The translations under genes and the position numbers were made by a program. The notes under the pieces are model-generated. The model saw only the letters and a program-made list of their open reading frames with translations, ran no database searches and was not told the origin of the DNA. From positions 392-64,391 of the forward strand of contig JACCFC020000012.1 in assembly GCA_020830965.2 (NCBI GenBank): a stretch of DNA of 64,000 nucleotides, given 5' to 3'. Origin of the DNA: Neisseriaceae bacterium TC5R-5 (GTDB lineage: Bacteria > Pseudomonadota > Gammaproteobacteria > Burkholderiales > Chromobacteriaceae). Positions 28,377-37,606 of this stretch are shown here, piece by piece; the stretch's first letter is position 1, and every line of letters begins with the position of its first letter.

Positions 28377-28458
28377 TCCCGTTCAGGAATCAATCGTGGG
28401 CTGCCACTCACCCCGCCGCCAGCCAGTCGGCAGTGCAGCCCACCGCTAAGGAAACAGC

Positions 28459-29397
28459 ATGTCGGTGTACACAACCATCAGCCACGAACAAATGCAGAAC
28501 TGGCTAACACGCTATGCCTTGGGCGAGCTAGTCGAGCTCAAAGGCATTGCCGCAGGCATTACCAATACCAATTACTTTGTCACCACCAGCCAGGGCCGCT
28601 ATGTGCTGACTCTGTTTGAGGTGCTCAAACTGGAGGAGCTGCCGTATTACCTGGAGTTGATGAGCCATCTGGCCCGTCATGGCGTTGCTTGTCCCAGCCC
28701 CATCGCGGATCACAACAATCAGCTTGCTTCACTATTGGCGGGCAAACCCGCCTGTCTGGTGAGTTGCCTGACTGGAGCAGACACCGACACACCGACAAGC
28801 CAGCAATGCTACGCCGTCGGCGAGATGCTGGCGCGCATGCACCAGGCCGGCGATACCTTCCCACACAAGATGCCTAACCCGCGCGGCCCGCACTGGTGGA
28901 GTCAAACGGCGCAGGCCCTCTATCCCCTGCTGGATGACACTACAGCTACCAGCTTGCGCGAAGAGATCGTGTTTCAGGACAGCCACCGCTTTGATCACCT
29001 GCCCAGTGGCGTTATTCATGCCGATCTGTTCCGCGACAATGTGCTGCTCAGTGGCGATCAGATTGCCGGTTTCATTGATTTTTACTATGCCTGCAACGAT
29101 GTCTTGCTCTACGACGTGGCCATTGCCGTCAACGACTGGGCACGCAAGGAAAATGGCGATATTGACGACGAACTGGCGCGCGCCTTCCTGCGCGGTTACC
29201 AGGCAACACGCCCACTGAGCGCAGCTGAAGTCAGCGCCTGGCCGGTGATGCTGCGCGCCGCGGCATTACGCTTCTGGACCTCGCGTCTGCTGGATCTACA
29301 CCAACCGCAAAGTGGTGAACTCACCTACACCAAAGACCCCAAAGTTTTCCAGAAACTGCTGGAAACGCACCGCCAGCGGCGTGAGTTCTACTTATAA
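28459..29397 (+). CDS. thrB: Homoserine kinase (type ThrB of the APH fold)
   Basis: Phosphorylates L-homoserine in threonine synthesis. The 312-aa protein starts MSVYTTISHEQMQNWLTRYALG, has AGITNTNYFV, the kinase loop VIHADLFRDNVLL (catalytic Asp) and GFIDFYYACNDVLLYDVAI (metal-binding Asp), typical of the aminoglycoside-phosphotransferase-like ThrB found in Beta- and Gammaproteobacteria such as Pseudomonas and Chromobacterium. It is cytoplasmic. An inverted repeat GGGCTGC/GCAGCCC lies in the gap just before it (about 28399-28441). Confidence 0.95.
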   Translation: MSVYTTISHEQMQNWLTRYALGELVELKGIAAGITNTNYFVTTSQGRYVLTLFEVLKLEELPYYLELMSHLARHGVACPSPIADHNNQLASLLAGKPACLVSCLTGADTDTPTSQQCYAVGEMLARMHQAGDTFPHKMPNPRGPHWWSQTAQALYPLLDDTTATSLREEIVFQDSHRFDHLPSGVIHADLFRDNVLLSGDQIAGFIDFYYACNDVLLYDVAIAVNDWARKENGDIDDELARAFLRGYQATRPLSAAEVSAWPVMLRAAALRFWTSRLLDLHQPQSGELTYTKDPKVFQKLLETHRQRREFYL

Positions 29398-29407
29398 ATC
29401 GACCCAC

Positions 29408-29530
29408 AGGCTGCTAGTAATAAGAGCCGTTCCCCCCTGATCCAGCGTCGTGCTTCCTTGTCGTAGCACTTGAACTGTCTGCGTCGGTGCGCCTTGGCTC
29501 AGGGGCTCTTTGAGGTGTTGTTAGCAGCGC
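29408..29530. repeat. Structured intergenic repeat, copy B
   Basis: Shares with the region near 24739-24779 the block GCGCCTTGGCTCAGGGGC followed by TCTTTGAGG and TTGTTAGC. Arms GGCTGCTAGTAATAAGAGCC near 29409 and the complementary GGCTCTTTGAGG...GTTAGCAGC near 29505-29526 can pair. It lies downstream of thrB. The remaining gap to 29700 has no gene. Confidence 0.5.
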
Positions 29531-29700
29531 TAAGCGGGACGAGTAAGCACTTGCGAGCAGCACCCATCAGCTATCACCATTTCAGACCCATCCTAAGCCA
29601 ATAGTACAGGCGACGGCGTCGTTCACCGGGCGGGGACTGTCCGACCAAACAACATGCCTATACAATGTCATTTCAACCACAACTATGCAAAGGGGTTTTT

Positions 29701-30282
29701 ATGTCGAACAAATGGCTATTCGTTGGTGCTTTCCTTTCCTGCCTGACTGCCCCCTTAGTGCTATCGGCGGCACCATCCATTCACGTCGAAGACCTGAACC
29801 AGATGACGCAGGAAAACTTTGAACAGGCTCTGCAACAAATCTTCGAACGAGCGCCGTGGGCGGTGCAGCAGGCAGCGGAAAAACGCCCATACAAGGGCTT
29901 CGTTGATTTGTATGAAGGTCTGATTGGTAGCGTTAAGAATAGCGATCACGCCACCCAGCTAGCACTGATCCGCAGTCATCCCGATCTTGCCTGTAAAGGT
30001 ATACGCCCGGAAGATGTCGCTCAACACTCTCAGAACGAACAAAGCGGTGCAGGTCTGAACCAGTGCACACAGCAGCAGGCGGATCAATTACGCGAGCTGA
30101 ACACCAGCTACCAGCAGAAATTCGGCTTCCCCTTCATGCTGGCGGTCAAAGGCTATAACAAAGCCGATATCGTTGATCAAATGCAGAGGCGAATTGAGCA
30201 AGAACCGCAACAGGAGTTTGATGCTGCCTTACAGCAGATTTATAAGGTAGTCATGTATCGATTACTGGATACGGTTAAATAG
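29701..30282 (+). CDS. Exported OHCU decarboxylase-like protein
   Basis: The mature part matches the OHCU decarboxylase family (uric acid to S-allantoin pathway, UraD): MTQENFEQALQQIFERAPWAVQQA, then the catalytic-loop IRSHPDLACK with its histidine, QSGAGLNQCTQQQADQL, and FGFPFMLAVKGYNKADIVDQM. What is unusual is the N-terminus, MSNKWLFVGAFLSCLTAPLVLSA, a signal peptide predicting export to the periplasm, whereas classical UraD is cytosolic or peroxisomal. The start at 29701 has AAAGGGG upstream. No other purine-catabolism gene is next to it; polA/thrB lie to the left and a transporter follows in opposite orientation. Confidence 0.85.
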   Translation: MSNKWLFVGAFLSCLTAPLVLSAAPSIHVEDLNQMTQENFEQALQQIFERAPWAVQQAAEKRPYKGFVDLYEGLIGSVKNSDHATQLALIRSHPDLACKGIRPEDVAQHSQNEQSGAGLNQCTQQQADQLRELNTSYQQKFGFPFMLAVKGYNKADIVDQMQRRIEQEPQQEFDAALQQIYKVVMYRLLDTVK

Positions 30283-30333
30283 TCACCAAGCACCATCACC
30301 GTATCGGTTCTACGGGATGGGCTTACCAAGCCA

Positions 30334-31542
30334 CTAGTGCCGGGCAAGCTGCTTGATGCGTCGCCGATAAGCCATGCGAAAGCCAAAACCCAACACCAGC
30401 AGCAGCATCATGGTCACGGCCAGATTGAGCGGACTGCCCCACACTAGCGGCGCCAAAGCACCAGCGACAATACTGGACATCATGGTTTGAAAAAAACCCT
30501 GCAAGGAAGAGGCGGTGCCACGCAGAGCGGGAAACTGATCCATCAGGTTTAAGGTAATAGAAGGTGCGGCCAGCGACATCCCCATGGTGTACAAGGCCAG
30601 CGGCAATACCGCCCACGGCATACTAAGCTGCGGCGCCAGCAGGTTATACAGCAGATTAAGCAGCGCTGCCGTAAACATGATCACATAGGCACGCGAGACA
30701 ATATCCGGTGGAGCCACCCTACCGGCCATGCGCCCGGACAGATAAGCACCAGACATAATGCCCAATACGGAGGGGCCAAACATCCATAAAAACTGATCGG
30801 GCCGCAGATGTAAATGCTGCAATAAAAACACCGGCGCCGACGGGATATACAAGAAAAACCCGGCAAAATTAAACGAAACCGCCGCAGTTAATAACTGGAA
30901 CTCCCGCCTGCCCGCCACTTGCCGGTAATTCGCCAGCAAGGATTTAGTCTGCAAGGGCTGGCGCAAAGAATGATGATGGGTTTCCGGTAAAGTAAACCAG
31001 CACAAGGCAAACAACACAAAGCCAAGCAAGGCCATAAACACAAAAATGGCATGCCAGCCAAAAGCCTGAAACAACCAGCCCCCAACTACCGGAGCAAAAG
31101 CAGGAGCCAGCGAAAACAGCATGGTCACCTGCGACATCAGGCGCTGTGCAGCGACACCATCTAGCTTGTCGCGGATAATCGCCCGCCCTACAACCAGACC
31201 AGCCCCACCGCACAAACCCTGTAGCGCACGAAACAGCAATAACGTACCCAGATTATCAGCCAGCGCACACCCCAGAGAGGCAACCCCGAACAGCAAAGTG
31301 GTCACCAGCACCACCGGCCGCCGCCCTACTGCATCGGAAATAGAGCCATGCCACAGCATCATCACCGCATAGGCCAGCAAATAGACCGTCAGGGTCTGCT
31401 GCATCTGCACCGGAGAGACCGCCAGGGTCTTGGCAATCGCCGGCATCGCCGGCAGAAAGGTATCAATCGAAAACGGGCCGATGGTAGCCAATGCAGCCAA
31501 TAAAATAGCGAGTCCAAAATGACCGCGAGTAGAAGAAGACAT
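30334..31542 (-). CDS. Bcr/CflA-family multidrug MFS transporter
   Basis: 402-aa inner-membrane drug:H+ antiporter of the DHA1 type with about 12 hydrophobic segments. Signatures are STDTFLPAMPAIA-type first loop (here SIDTFLPAMPAIAKTL), HGSISDAVGRRPVVL (motif A) and GLCGGAGLVVGRAIIRD (family motif). The start lies at an ATG with AGGCTCC just upstream; no strong ribosome binding site. Substrates unknown; relatives export bicyclomycin, chloramphenicol or sulfonamides. Confidence 0.92.
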   Translation of the reverse strand: MSSSTRGHFGLAILLAALATIGPFSIDTFLPAMPAIAKTLAVSPVQMQQTLTVYLLAYAVMMLWHGSISDAVGRRPVVLVTTLLFGVASLGCALADNLGTLLLFRALQGLCGGAGLVVGRAIIRDKLDGVAAQRLMSQVTMLFSLAPAFAPVVGGWLFQAFGWHAIFVFMALLGFVLFALCWFTLPETHHHSLRQPLQTKSLLANYRQVAGRREFQLLTAAVSFNFAGFFLYIPSAPVFLLQHLHLRPDQFLWMFGPSVLGIMSGAYLSGRMAGRVAPPDIVSRAYVIMFTAALLNLLYNLLAPQLSMPWAVLPLALYTMGMSLAAPSITLNLMDQFPALRGTASSLQGFFQTMMSSIVAGALAPLVWGSPLNLAVTMMLLLVLGFGFRMAYRRRIKQLARH

Positions 31543-31708
31543 GGAGCCTAAGAAAAATAAGAAGGGTCAATAAAATAGTCTAGATGACATCTGCCGCCAC
31601 CACCGGGCGGTACTGCTTAGATAGATAATAGCTAATCAGGGGCTGACAGCACAGGCACGGCATGCCAGCATAAGCCCCTTGCCACTCTACCAGCCACAAG
31701 GAAACCTG

Positions 31709-32062
31709 ATGATCCGGCTTTATCACAATCCACGCTGTTCTAAATCCCGCGCGGCGCTTGAGCTATTGCAACAGGCCGGCGCCCAAATCGATATTATCGA
31801 ATACCTGCAACAAGCGCCTAGCGCCGAAGAACTAGCGCACATTCTGACACTATTGCAACTCGAGCCACGCGCACTGATGCGACCAAAGGAAGAAGCATAC
31901 CGCGAACTTAAGCTGGACGATATCAGCCTGACGCGCGAACAACTCATCACCGCCATGGTAGCCCACCCCGAATTGATAGAGCGCCCGATCGCACTACGCG
32001 GCAGACAAGCCGTGCTGGGACGCCCGCCAGAAAAGGTGCTGACTTTACTGACAGAGGCATAG
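31709..32062 (+). CDS. arsC: Arsenate reductase, glutaredoxin-dependent ArsC
   Basis: Reduces arsenate to arsenite with glutathione and glutaredoxin. The 117-aa sequence begins MIRLYHNPRCSKSRAALELL, with the active-site cysteine at position 10, and ends with ERPIALRGRQAVLGRPPEKV, which carries the arsenate-binding arginines. The ATG at 31709 has ACAAGGAAACC upstream; the frame could be extended to 31679 but that lacks such a site. No arsR, arsB or acr3 gene accompanies it, so it is either a stand-alone resistance gene or a Spx/ArsC-like housekeeping protein. Confidence 0.92.
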   Translation: MIRLYHNPRCSKSRAALELLQQAGAQIDIIEYLQQAPSAEELAHILTLLQLEPRALMRPKEEAYRELKLDDISLTREQLITAMVAHPELIERPIALRGRQAVLGRPPEKVLTLLTEA

Positions 32063-32313
32063 CCAGCCAAGCTGCTGACTGATTTGCAACAAGATGTACC
32101 GCTACTTGAAAAAGCGTCCTGAGCATTACAGAATACCCCATACTGTGCCTTATCTTTTGTGCATAGCAAAAACCCGAGGTTTCTGTTCTTGTCCTATCGC
32201 TCCCATCACCGCACCCAACTACTCGCTACGACAACTTCACCACGCTTAGTATGCGGTGCGCCAGCGGCGACTATTCTCTATACCGGTTTGACCATTTATG
32301 AAGGACTACCAAG

Positions 32314-33744
32314 GTGACTACGCTTAATCAGCCGCGCAGCATCCACGGCCTGCTGCTTGGCGCGTTACTGCTCAGCGGCTGTGCCCAATTCGGGCCTGAA
32401 CCGCCTCCGGCCACACCTCTTAGCGCACAGCAACTGCAAATCAGCCAGCAAAGCGGCTACCAAGTACCGGCACAATGGTGGCAACAACTACATGACCCAA
32501 CGCTGAATGCACTGATCGCCCAAACGCTGGAACAATCGCCCTCATTGCAACTGGCTGCGGCCCGATTGCGTCAGGCCCGCAGCCAATTGGGGTTGAGTGA
32601 AAGCCAGTTGGGCCCGCAAATAGATGCCAACGCCACTCTGGATCGTGAACGCTACTCCTTATACGGTTTACTGCCACCGCCGATTGGCGGCCATTACTAT
32701 AATGTCTACAGCCTGACGCTGAACGCGCGCTGGGAACTGGACTTTTGGGGTAAACACCGCGCCGAAGTTGCTGCGGCGCTAGGCGAACAACAGGCTGTCG
32801 CAATAGAGGGCGAGCAAGCACGTCTGCTGCTGACCCAAAACGTACTGGCACAATATACCCAACTGCAACGCCTGCTCGCCCAGTCCGCACTGCTGCAAGC
32901 ACGCCAGCAGCAAGTCAGTACCCGCCTGCAACTGAGCCGGGCCCGCAACAAAGCCGGTTTGCTCGCTGCCGATGAGCTACGCCCGCTGCAGCTGCAACTC
33001 AATCAGTTGCAACAGCAACAGCAAAATCTGATCACCGAAACCGAACACACCCGCCACGCACTGGCGGCGCTTAGCGGCCAGGCTCCGGATGCGCTCACGC
33101 AGCTCACCCCCGCACCACTAGGTGCACCGCCGGCACTGAACCAGGCGGCACTCACCATCAATCTGCTGGGACAGCGCCCAGATATCCTGGCACAGCGCGC
33201 GCGCGTGGAAGCGATGAATCAATCGGTAAGCGCCGCCAAAGCGGAGTTTTATCCCAATATCAGCCTAGGCGCTTTTATTGGCCAATCCGCAGTGGAAAGT
33301 AGCCAGTTATTGAAATCACAGTCACAGGTGCTGGGCATTTCCCCAGCCATTTCGCTACCTGTTTTCTATTCCGGTGCCTTGCAAGCCAATTTGGCTGGCA
33401 GCCGTGCCCGCTATGATATGGCGGTGGCCAGCTATAACCAGACACTGCTGGACGCGCTACGTGAAGCCGCCGACAGCCTGTCCGACTGGCAGCAAAGCCA
33501 CGCCCAATTACGCGACACCCATCAGGCTACCGTCCTGCGCAGTGACAGCGCCAGCAGTGCGCAAGCGCGCTTTCATGCCGGCCTGATCAACCGCATAGCG
33601 CTCTTAGATGCACAAGAAGCCAAACTCAATCAGCAAGCCGCGCAAATCGACGCCCTCGCCAGACAACGCCTGGCCTGGGTCGCCGTCAATACCGCTCTTG
33701 GCGGCGGCGAGCTCCCGACTGCCAGCAGTGCAGTCGCCAACTAA
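32314..33744 (+). CDS. Outer-membrane efflux lipoprotein (NodT/OprM type)
   Basis: Outer-membrane channel of a tripartite pump, 476 aa, starting at a GTG. The N-terminus has a lipoprotein signal (GLLLGALLLSGCAQFGPEPP with the lipobox cysteine at about 23). Two internally repeated halves show the typical helical LRQARSQLGLSESQLGPQI and INLLGQRPDILAQRARVEA with SAAKAEFYPNISL. It is followed, 14 bases on, by the emrA-like gene and then emrB-like, so the three form one operon encoding a complete pump. Confidence 0.95.
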   Translation: MTTLNQPRSIHGLLLGALLLSGCAQFGPEPPPATPLSAQQLQISQQSGYQVPAQWWQQLHDPTLNALIAQTLEQSPSLQLAAARLRQARSQLGLSESQLGPQIDANATLDRERYSLYGLLPPPIGGHYYNVYSLTLNARWELDFWGKHRAEVAAALGEQQAVAIEGEQARLLLTQNVLAQYTQLQRLLAQSALLQARQQQVSTRLQLSRARNKAGLLAADELRPLQLQLNQLQQQQQNLITETEHTRHALAALSGQAPDALTQLTPAPLGAPPALNQAALTINLLGQRPDILAQRARVEAMNQSVSAAKAEFYPNISLGAFIGQSAVESSQLLKSQSQVLGISPAISLPVFYSGALQANLAGSRARYDMAVASYNQTLLDALREAADSLSDWQQSHAQLRDTHQATVLRSDSASSAQARFHAGLINRIALLDAQEAKLNQQAAQIDALARQRLAWVAVNTALGGGELPTASSAVAN

Positions 33745-33758
33745 GGAATACCTGTCTC

Positions 33759-34919
33759 ATGGATCAAACCGTTACCCCAGCCGCGCCAAGCAAACGCAGG
33801 CGTAATCTGCTTGTTATCACCCTGCTGTTTCTACTACTGGCGATCGCCTATACCGTTTACTGGGTGTTGGTACTGAGCAAACAGCAAAGCACCGATGACG
33901 CCAATGTCAGCGGCCACATCGTACAAATCACGCCGGAAATCAGCGGCACCATCGTCAAAGTAGCAGTGGAAGACACTCAGAGTGTCAAGGCCGGTCAAGT
34001 GCTGCTCAGCCTGGACAATAGCGACGCCCAACTGGCTTTTGAGCGCGCTCGTCATGAGTTTGCTCAGACCGTACGGCAAACCCGTCAGTTGACCATCAAC
34101 ACCCAGCAACTGGCGGCACAGGTAACGCTGCGTCAGACCGAACTGGCCCGCGCCGAAGCTGACCTCAAGCGCCGCGCCCAACTGGCTGGCAGCGATGCGC
34201 TGTCTGCCGAGGAGCTCAACCACGCCAAAGACAGCGTCGCCAGCGCCAAAGCCACCCTGGACGCCGCACGTGAACAGCAAAAAGCCAGCAACGCACTGCT
34301 GGGTAAAGATGTTCTGGCAGAGCAACCCAATGTCAAAGCAGCAGCCAGTCGCCTCAAAGAAGCCTGGCTCAATCTGCAACGCACTGAAATCAAAGCCCCG
34401 CTCAGCGGCGTCATTGCACGGCGTAATATTCAAGTTGGCCAAAAAGTGAATGCCGGCAGCCCGCTGATGGCCGTGGTACCGCTACATCAGCTCTGGGTAG
34501 ACGCCAACTTCAAAGAAAACCAGCTGGCCAATATGCGCGTCGGCCAAGCAGTCGAGCTGCACTCTGACCTGCATGGCAGCGACATCACTTATCACGGTAA
34601 AGTCGTCGGCCTTTCCGCTGGTACTGGCAGTGCTTTTGCGCTGCTACCGGCACAAAATGCTACCGGCAACTGGATTAAAGTCGTGCAGCGGGTACCGGTG
34701 CGTATCCAGCTCAACCCGCAAGAGCTGATGCAGCACCCATTGCGGGTGGGCTTGTCGATGGCCGCCGTAGTCGATACCTCGCACCAGGAAGGGCTGACGC
34801 TGGATAAAGCCCAGGCATTTGGCCCGCCACAGGATATCCGCGCCCAACGACCTGACCTGCAACAAGCAGAACAACTGGTGCAACAACTGCTCGCGGCCAA
34901 TACTGGCAGCGCACCTTAA
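33759..34919 (+). CDS. emrA: EmrA-like membrane-fusion (adaptor) protein
   Basis: Periplasmic adaptor linking an MFS transporter to the outer-membrane channel. The 386-aa protein has one N-terminal membrane span (LLVITLLFLLLAIAYTVYWVLV), a split biotinyl-lipoyl domain (TDDANVSGHIVQITPEISG and RTEIKAPLSGVIARRNIQVGQ), and between them a long coiled coil (residues about 100-210). Family match is clear. It lies between the outer-membrane factor and the MFS pump. Confidence 0.95.
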   Translation: MDQTVTPAAPSKRRRNLLVITLLFLLLAIAYTVYWVLVLSKQQSTDDANVSGHIVQITPEISGTIVKVAVEDTQSVKAGQVLLSLDNSDAQLAFERARHEFAQTVRQTRQLTINTQQLAAQVTLRQTELARAEADLKRRAQLAGSDALSAEELNHAKDSVASAKATLDAAREQQKASNALLGKDVLAEQPNVKAAASRLKEAWLNLQRTEIKAPLSGVIARRNIQVGQKVNAGSPLMAVVPLHQLWVDANFKENQLANMRVGQAVELHSDLHGSDITYHGKVVGLSAGTGSAFALLPAQNATGNWIKVVQRVPVRIQLNPQELMQHPLRVGLSMAAVVDTSHQEGLTLDKAQAFGPPQDIRAQRPDLQQAEQLVQQLLAANTGSAP

Positions 34920-34931
34920 AAAGGCCGCCTC

Positions 34932-36464
34932 ATGAACCACCCGCCGCTTACCGGCTCACGTCTGGTATGGGTTACGCTGGCGCTGTCGATGTCGGTCTTC
35001 ATGCAAGTGCTGGACACCACCATTGCCAACGTAGCCCTACCGACTATCTCCGGCAATCTGGGAGCAGCCACCAGCCAAGGCACCTGGGTCATTACCTCAT
35101 TTGGTGTTGCCAATGCCATCTCGGTACCACTCACCGGCTGGCTGGCCAAGCGCTTGGGCGAAGTTAAACTGTTTGTTGCCTCCACCTTATTGTTTGTGTT
35201 CACTTCCTGGTTGTGCGGTATGTCCAGCAGCCTGGAAATGCTGATTTTTTTCCGCGTACTGCAAGGCGCCGTCGCTGGCCCGATGATTCCGCTCTCGCAA
35301 AGCCTGCTGTTGAATTGCTATCCACCTGCCAAAAAAGGTCTGGCCTTGTCATTGTGGGCCATGACGGTGATTGTTGCGCCGGTGTTCGGCCCGATTCTGG
35401 GCGGCGTTATAAGTGACAACTGGCACTGGGGGTGGATTTTCTTCATCAATGTACCGGTCGGCCTCATCGCTGCCTTAGTAGCCTGGAAGCAATTACAGCA
35501 CCGCGAAACCGTCACCAATAAACAGGCCATTGATGGCTTGGGTCTGGCGCTGCTGGTAGTGGGAGTCGGTGCGCTGCAAATGATGCTGGATCGCGGCAAG
35601 GAACTGGACTGGTTTCACTCTAGCGAAATCCTCGTGCTGGCCATCGTCGCCGTCGTTGCCTTGAGCTATCTGGTGATCTGGGAGTTGGGCGAGAAAAATC
35701 CGATTGTTGACTTGGCGCTATTTAAACAGCGCAACTTCACCGTCGGCACCATCGCCATCAGCCTAGGCTTTATGCTGTATTTCGGCACCGTGGTATTGCT
35801 GCCACTGCTGCTGCAAACCCAGTTAGGCTACACCGCCACCTGGGCCGGACTGGCCGCCGCACCCATTGGCATTCTGCCCATCATTCTCTCCCCCATCATC
35901 GGCAAGAATGCGCACCGGCTGGACATGCGCTGGCTAGTCACCATCAGCTTCAGCATCTATGCGCTCACCTTCTTCTGGCGCAGCACTTTTAATCCGCAGA
36001 TGGACTTCGCCTATGTCGTCTGGCCACAACTGGTACAGGGTATCGGTATTGCTTGCTTCTTTATGCCGCTTACCACCATCACCCTGTCCGGCCTGCGTCC
36101 TGACCAGATCGCCAGCGCCTCCAGCCTGTCCAATTTCCTGCGTATTCTGGCCGGCAGCATCGGCACCTCAATCACCACCACCATGTGGGATAGACGCGAG
36201 GCCTTGCACCACACGCGCCTAAGCGAACACCTTAGCCTATATGATCAAGCCAGTATCCAATGGTTTAAGCTGCTGGAAATGCTGGGGCTCTCCGAGCCAC
36301 AGCAGCAGGCATTTACCAGCCTGCAAATCACGCAGCAAGGCTATATCCTGGCAGCAAATGAAATCTTCTGGCTGTCCGGCATCTTGTTTATCGGCTTGAT
36401 TGCACTGGTTTGGCTGGCTAAGCCACCCTTTAGCACAGCCGGTGGGGACAGTGGTGCGCATTGA
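34932..36464 (+). CDS. emrB: EmrB-like multidrug transporter, DHA2 family
   Basis: Inner-membrane MFS pump with about 14 spans, 510 aa. The first segment MSVFMQVLDTTIANVALPTISG, then TSFGVANAISVPLTGWLAKRLGEVKLF and PLSQSLLLNCYPPAKKGLALSLW, are typical of EmrB. It begins 12 bases after the adaptor gene. Together with the outer-membrane factor it would export hydrophobic drugs or uncouplers. No regulator gene of the EmrR type is adjacent. Confidence 0.95.
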   Translation: MNHPPLTGSRLVWVTLALSMSVFMQVLDTTIANVALPTISGNLGAATSQGTWVITSFGVANAISVPLTGWLAKRLGEVKLFVASTLLFVFTSWLCGMSSSLEMLIFFRVLQGAVAGPMIPLSQSLLLNCYPPAKKGLALSLWAMTVIVAPVFGPILGGVISDNWHWGWIFFINVPVGLIAALVAWKQLQHRETVTNKQAIDGLGLALLVVGVGALQMMLDRGKELDWFHSSEILVLAIVAVVALSYLVIWELGEKNPIVDLALFKQRNFTVGTIAISLGFMLYFGTVVLLPLLLQTQLGYTATWAGLAAAPIGILPIILSPIIGKNAHRLDMRWLVTISFSIYALTFFWRSTFNPQMDFAYVVWPQLVQGIGIACFFMPLTTITLSGLRPDQIASASSLSNFLRILAGSIGTSITTTMWDRREALHHTRLSEHLSLYDQASIQWFKLLEMLGLSEPQQQAFTSLQITQQGYILAANEIFWLSGILFIGLIALVWLAKPPFSTAGGDSGAH

Positions 36465-36534
36465 GCCACCCAGACAGATCAAACCCGCAAACGCCCCATC
36501 ATGGGCTTCACTCTCTCGTTAAGGAAAACCAACC

Positions 36535-36948
36535 ATGCCCTGCTCTTTTTTAAGCAATAAACAAAACGAACTGATACTACTGGCCCGCATACTGCTGATG
36601 ATGCTATTTGTACTATTCGGCTGGAGTAAGCTCACGGGCTTTGCCGGAACCGTCGATTATATGAACCATGTCGGTGCCCCATTACCGACGTTGGCAGCCA
36701 TTATCGCGGTGGTGATGGAGTTTTTCGTCGCTATTCTATTGATCCTAGGTTACTACACCCGTCCACTGGCACTGCTGATGGCGCTGTATACGCTGGGCAC
36801 CGGTTTAATCGGCCACCCTTATTGGACAATGCAAGGCGCCGAACAGTACGCCAATATGATCAATTTCTATAAAAATATCAGCATCGCTGGCGGTTTATTC
36901 CTGCTGGCCGCCGTTGGACCAGGTAAGTACGCGCTAAATCAAAAGTAA
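36535..36948 (+). CDS. DoxX-family membrane protein
   Basis: 137-aa protein with four hydrophobic segments: LARILLMMLFVLFGWSKLTGFAG, then LAAIIAVVMEFFVAILLILGYY, LALLMALYTLGTGLIGH and the final GGLFLLAAVGPG. The pattern and the FGWSKL and FVAILLILG motifs fit the DoxX family of small membrane proteins, some linked to quinone or sulfur redox chemistry. AAGGAAAACC is upstream of the ATG. It lies 70 bases after emrB and ends at a strong terminator, so it could be the last gene of the pump operon. Confidence 0.9.
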   Translation: MPCSFLSNKQNELILLARILLMMLFVLFGWSKLTGFAGTVDYMNHVGAPLPTLAAIIAVVMEFFVAILLILGYYTRPLALLMALYTLGTGLIGHPYWTMQGAEQYANMINFYKNISIAGGLFLLAAVGPGKYALNQK

Positions 36949-36958
36949 GCAATACTAA

Positions 36959-36990
36959 TTTGCCCTATCGGTAGCTACCGATAGGGCAAA
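36959..36990. terminator. Perfect 32-bp palindrome, terminator
   Basis: TTTGCCCTATCGGTAG and its exact complement form a loopless palindrome just after doxX. It lies between doxX (plus strand) and the minus-strand immunity genes, so it can serve both directions. It is not followed by a long T run, so its strength is uncertain. Confidence 0.75.
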
Positions 36991-37100
36991 CAAAAATAAA
37001 AGCCACTATGGTTTTATGTCAACTTGGCATGAGCGGCTTAATTCATCCTACTTTTGTGTGGTTTTGTTGTATGAGTTCGTTATCGTTAGCATTTTATGGA

Positions 37101-37535
37101 CTAATACTCTTGCCCATCATCGTCATACATGCCTGCAGTGGGATCAAGCCATTTGTTCTTCTTATAAAGTAAATAGATTTTGCCACCATCTAGCCATTCA
37201 AGCCACGCTGTGCCGCTTGAATACAATCTCCATTTCCCTTGAAAACCATCGCTATATTTTATGCTTCCTGTTGCATAGCAAGGAGCATAACGATCATGCA
37301 CCATCAACTTTCCAGGCACTGTGTAGGCTTTTGTAAAGTAGTTGCGTACTTGTTTAAGCGTTGGTTTAAATTGCTTGCACGTCGGTTCATAGCGTTTATC
37401 CGATTCAACAGTAGACATACGGCCAGCTTCTGTAATCGTGATTTTATCTATGCTCCTAGCGTGCAAGAAAATGGGGGAAATCAATATTAGAATGCCGAAT
37501 AACGATATAGCATTACTATGTTTAATTACTTCCAT
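37101..37535 (-). CDS. T6SS immunity protein paralogue (copy C)
   Basis: 144-aa periplasmic protein: signal peptide in MEVIKHSNAISLFGILILISPIFLHARS, then a mature domain with two conserved cysteines (CKQFKPTLKQV and APCYATGSI). The last about 38 residues (TAWLEWLDGGKIYLLYKK...DDDGQEY) are nearly identical to those of the copy at 38195-38632, while the N-terminal halves have diverged. Its start overlaps a decayed copy of the amidase 3' end exactly as the intact immunity gene overlaps the intact amidase. Role inferred from the position after a T6SS amidase: protection of the periplasm from that effector. Confidence 0.75.
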   Translation of the reverse strand: MEVIKHSNAISLFGILILISPIFLHARSIDKITITEAGRMSTVESDKRYEPTCKQFKPTLKQVRNYFTKAYTVPGKLMVHDRYAPCYATGSIKYSDGFQGKWRLYSSGTAWLEWLDGGKIYLLYKKNKWLDPTAGMYDDDGQEY

Positions 37536-37606
37536 ACTGAGGTACTCGCTTCGATCAAATTTTTACGACCAATTTCTGGGCGTCTGTACGCCTCTTACAT
37601 GGACAC
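37526..37606 (-). pseudogene. Relic of amidase effector C-terminus (1)
   Basis: Read on the minus strand this encodes VSM-stop-EAYRRPEIGRKNLIEASTSVWK, which aligns with VSMQEIYKHPEIGRKTESEASTAKWD of the intact effector at 38623. One in-frame stop replaces the Gln codon. It follows the stop of the decayed immunity copy B without gap and ends overlapping immunity copy C. Confidence 0.8.
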
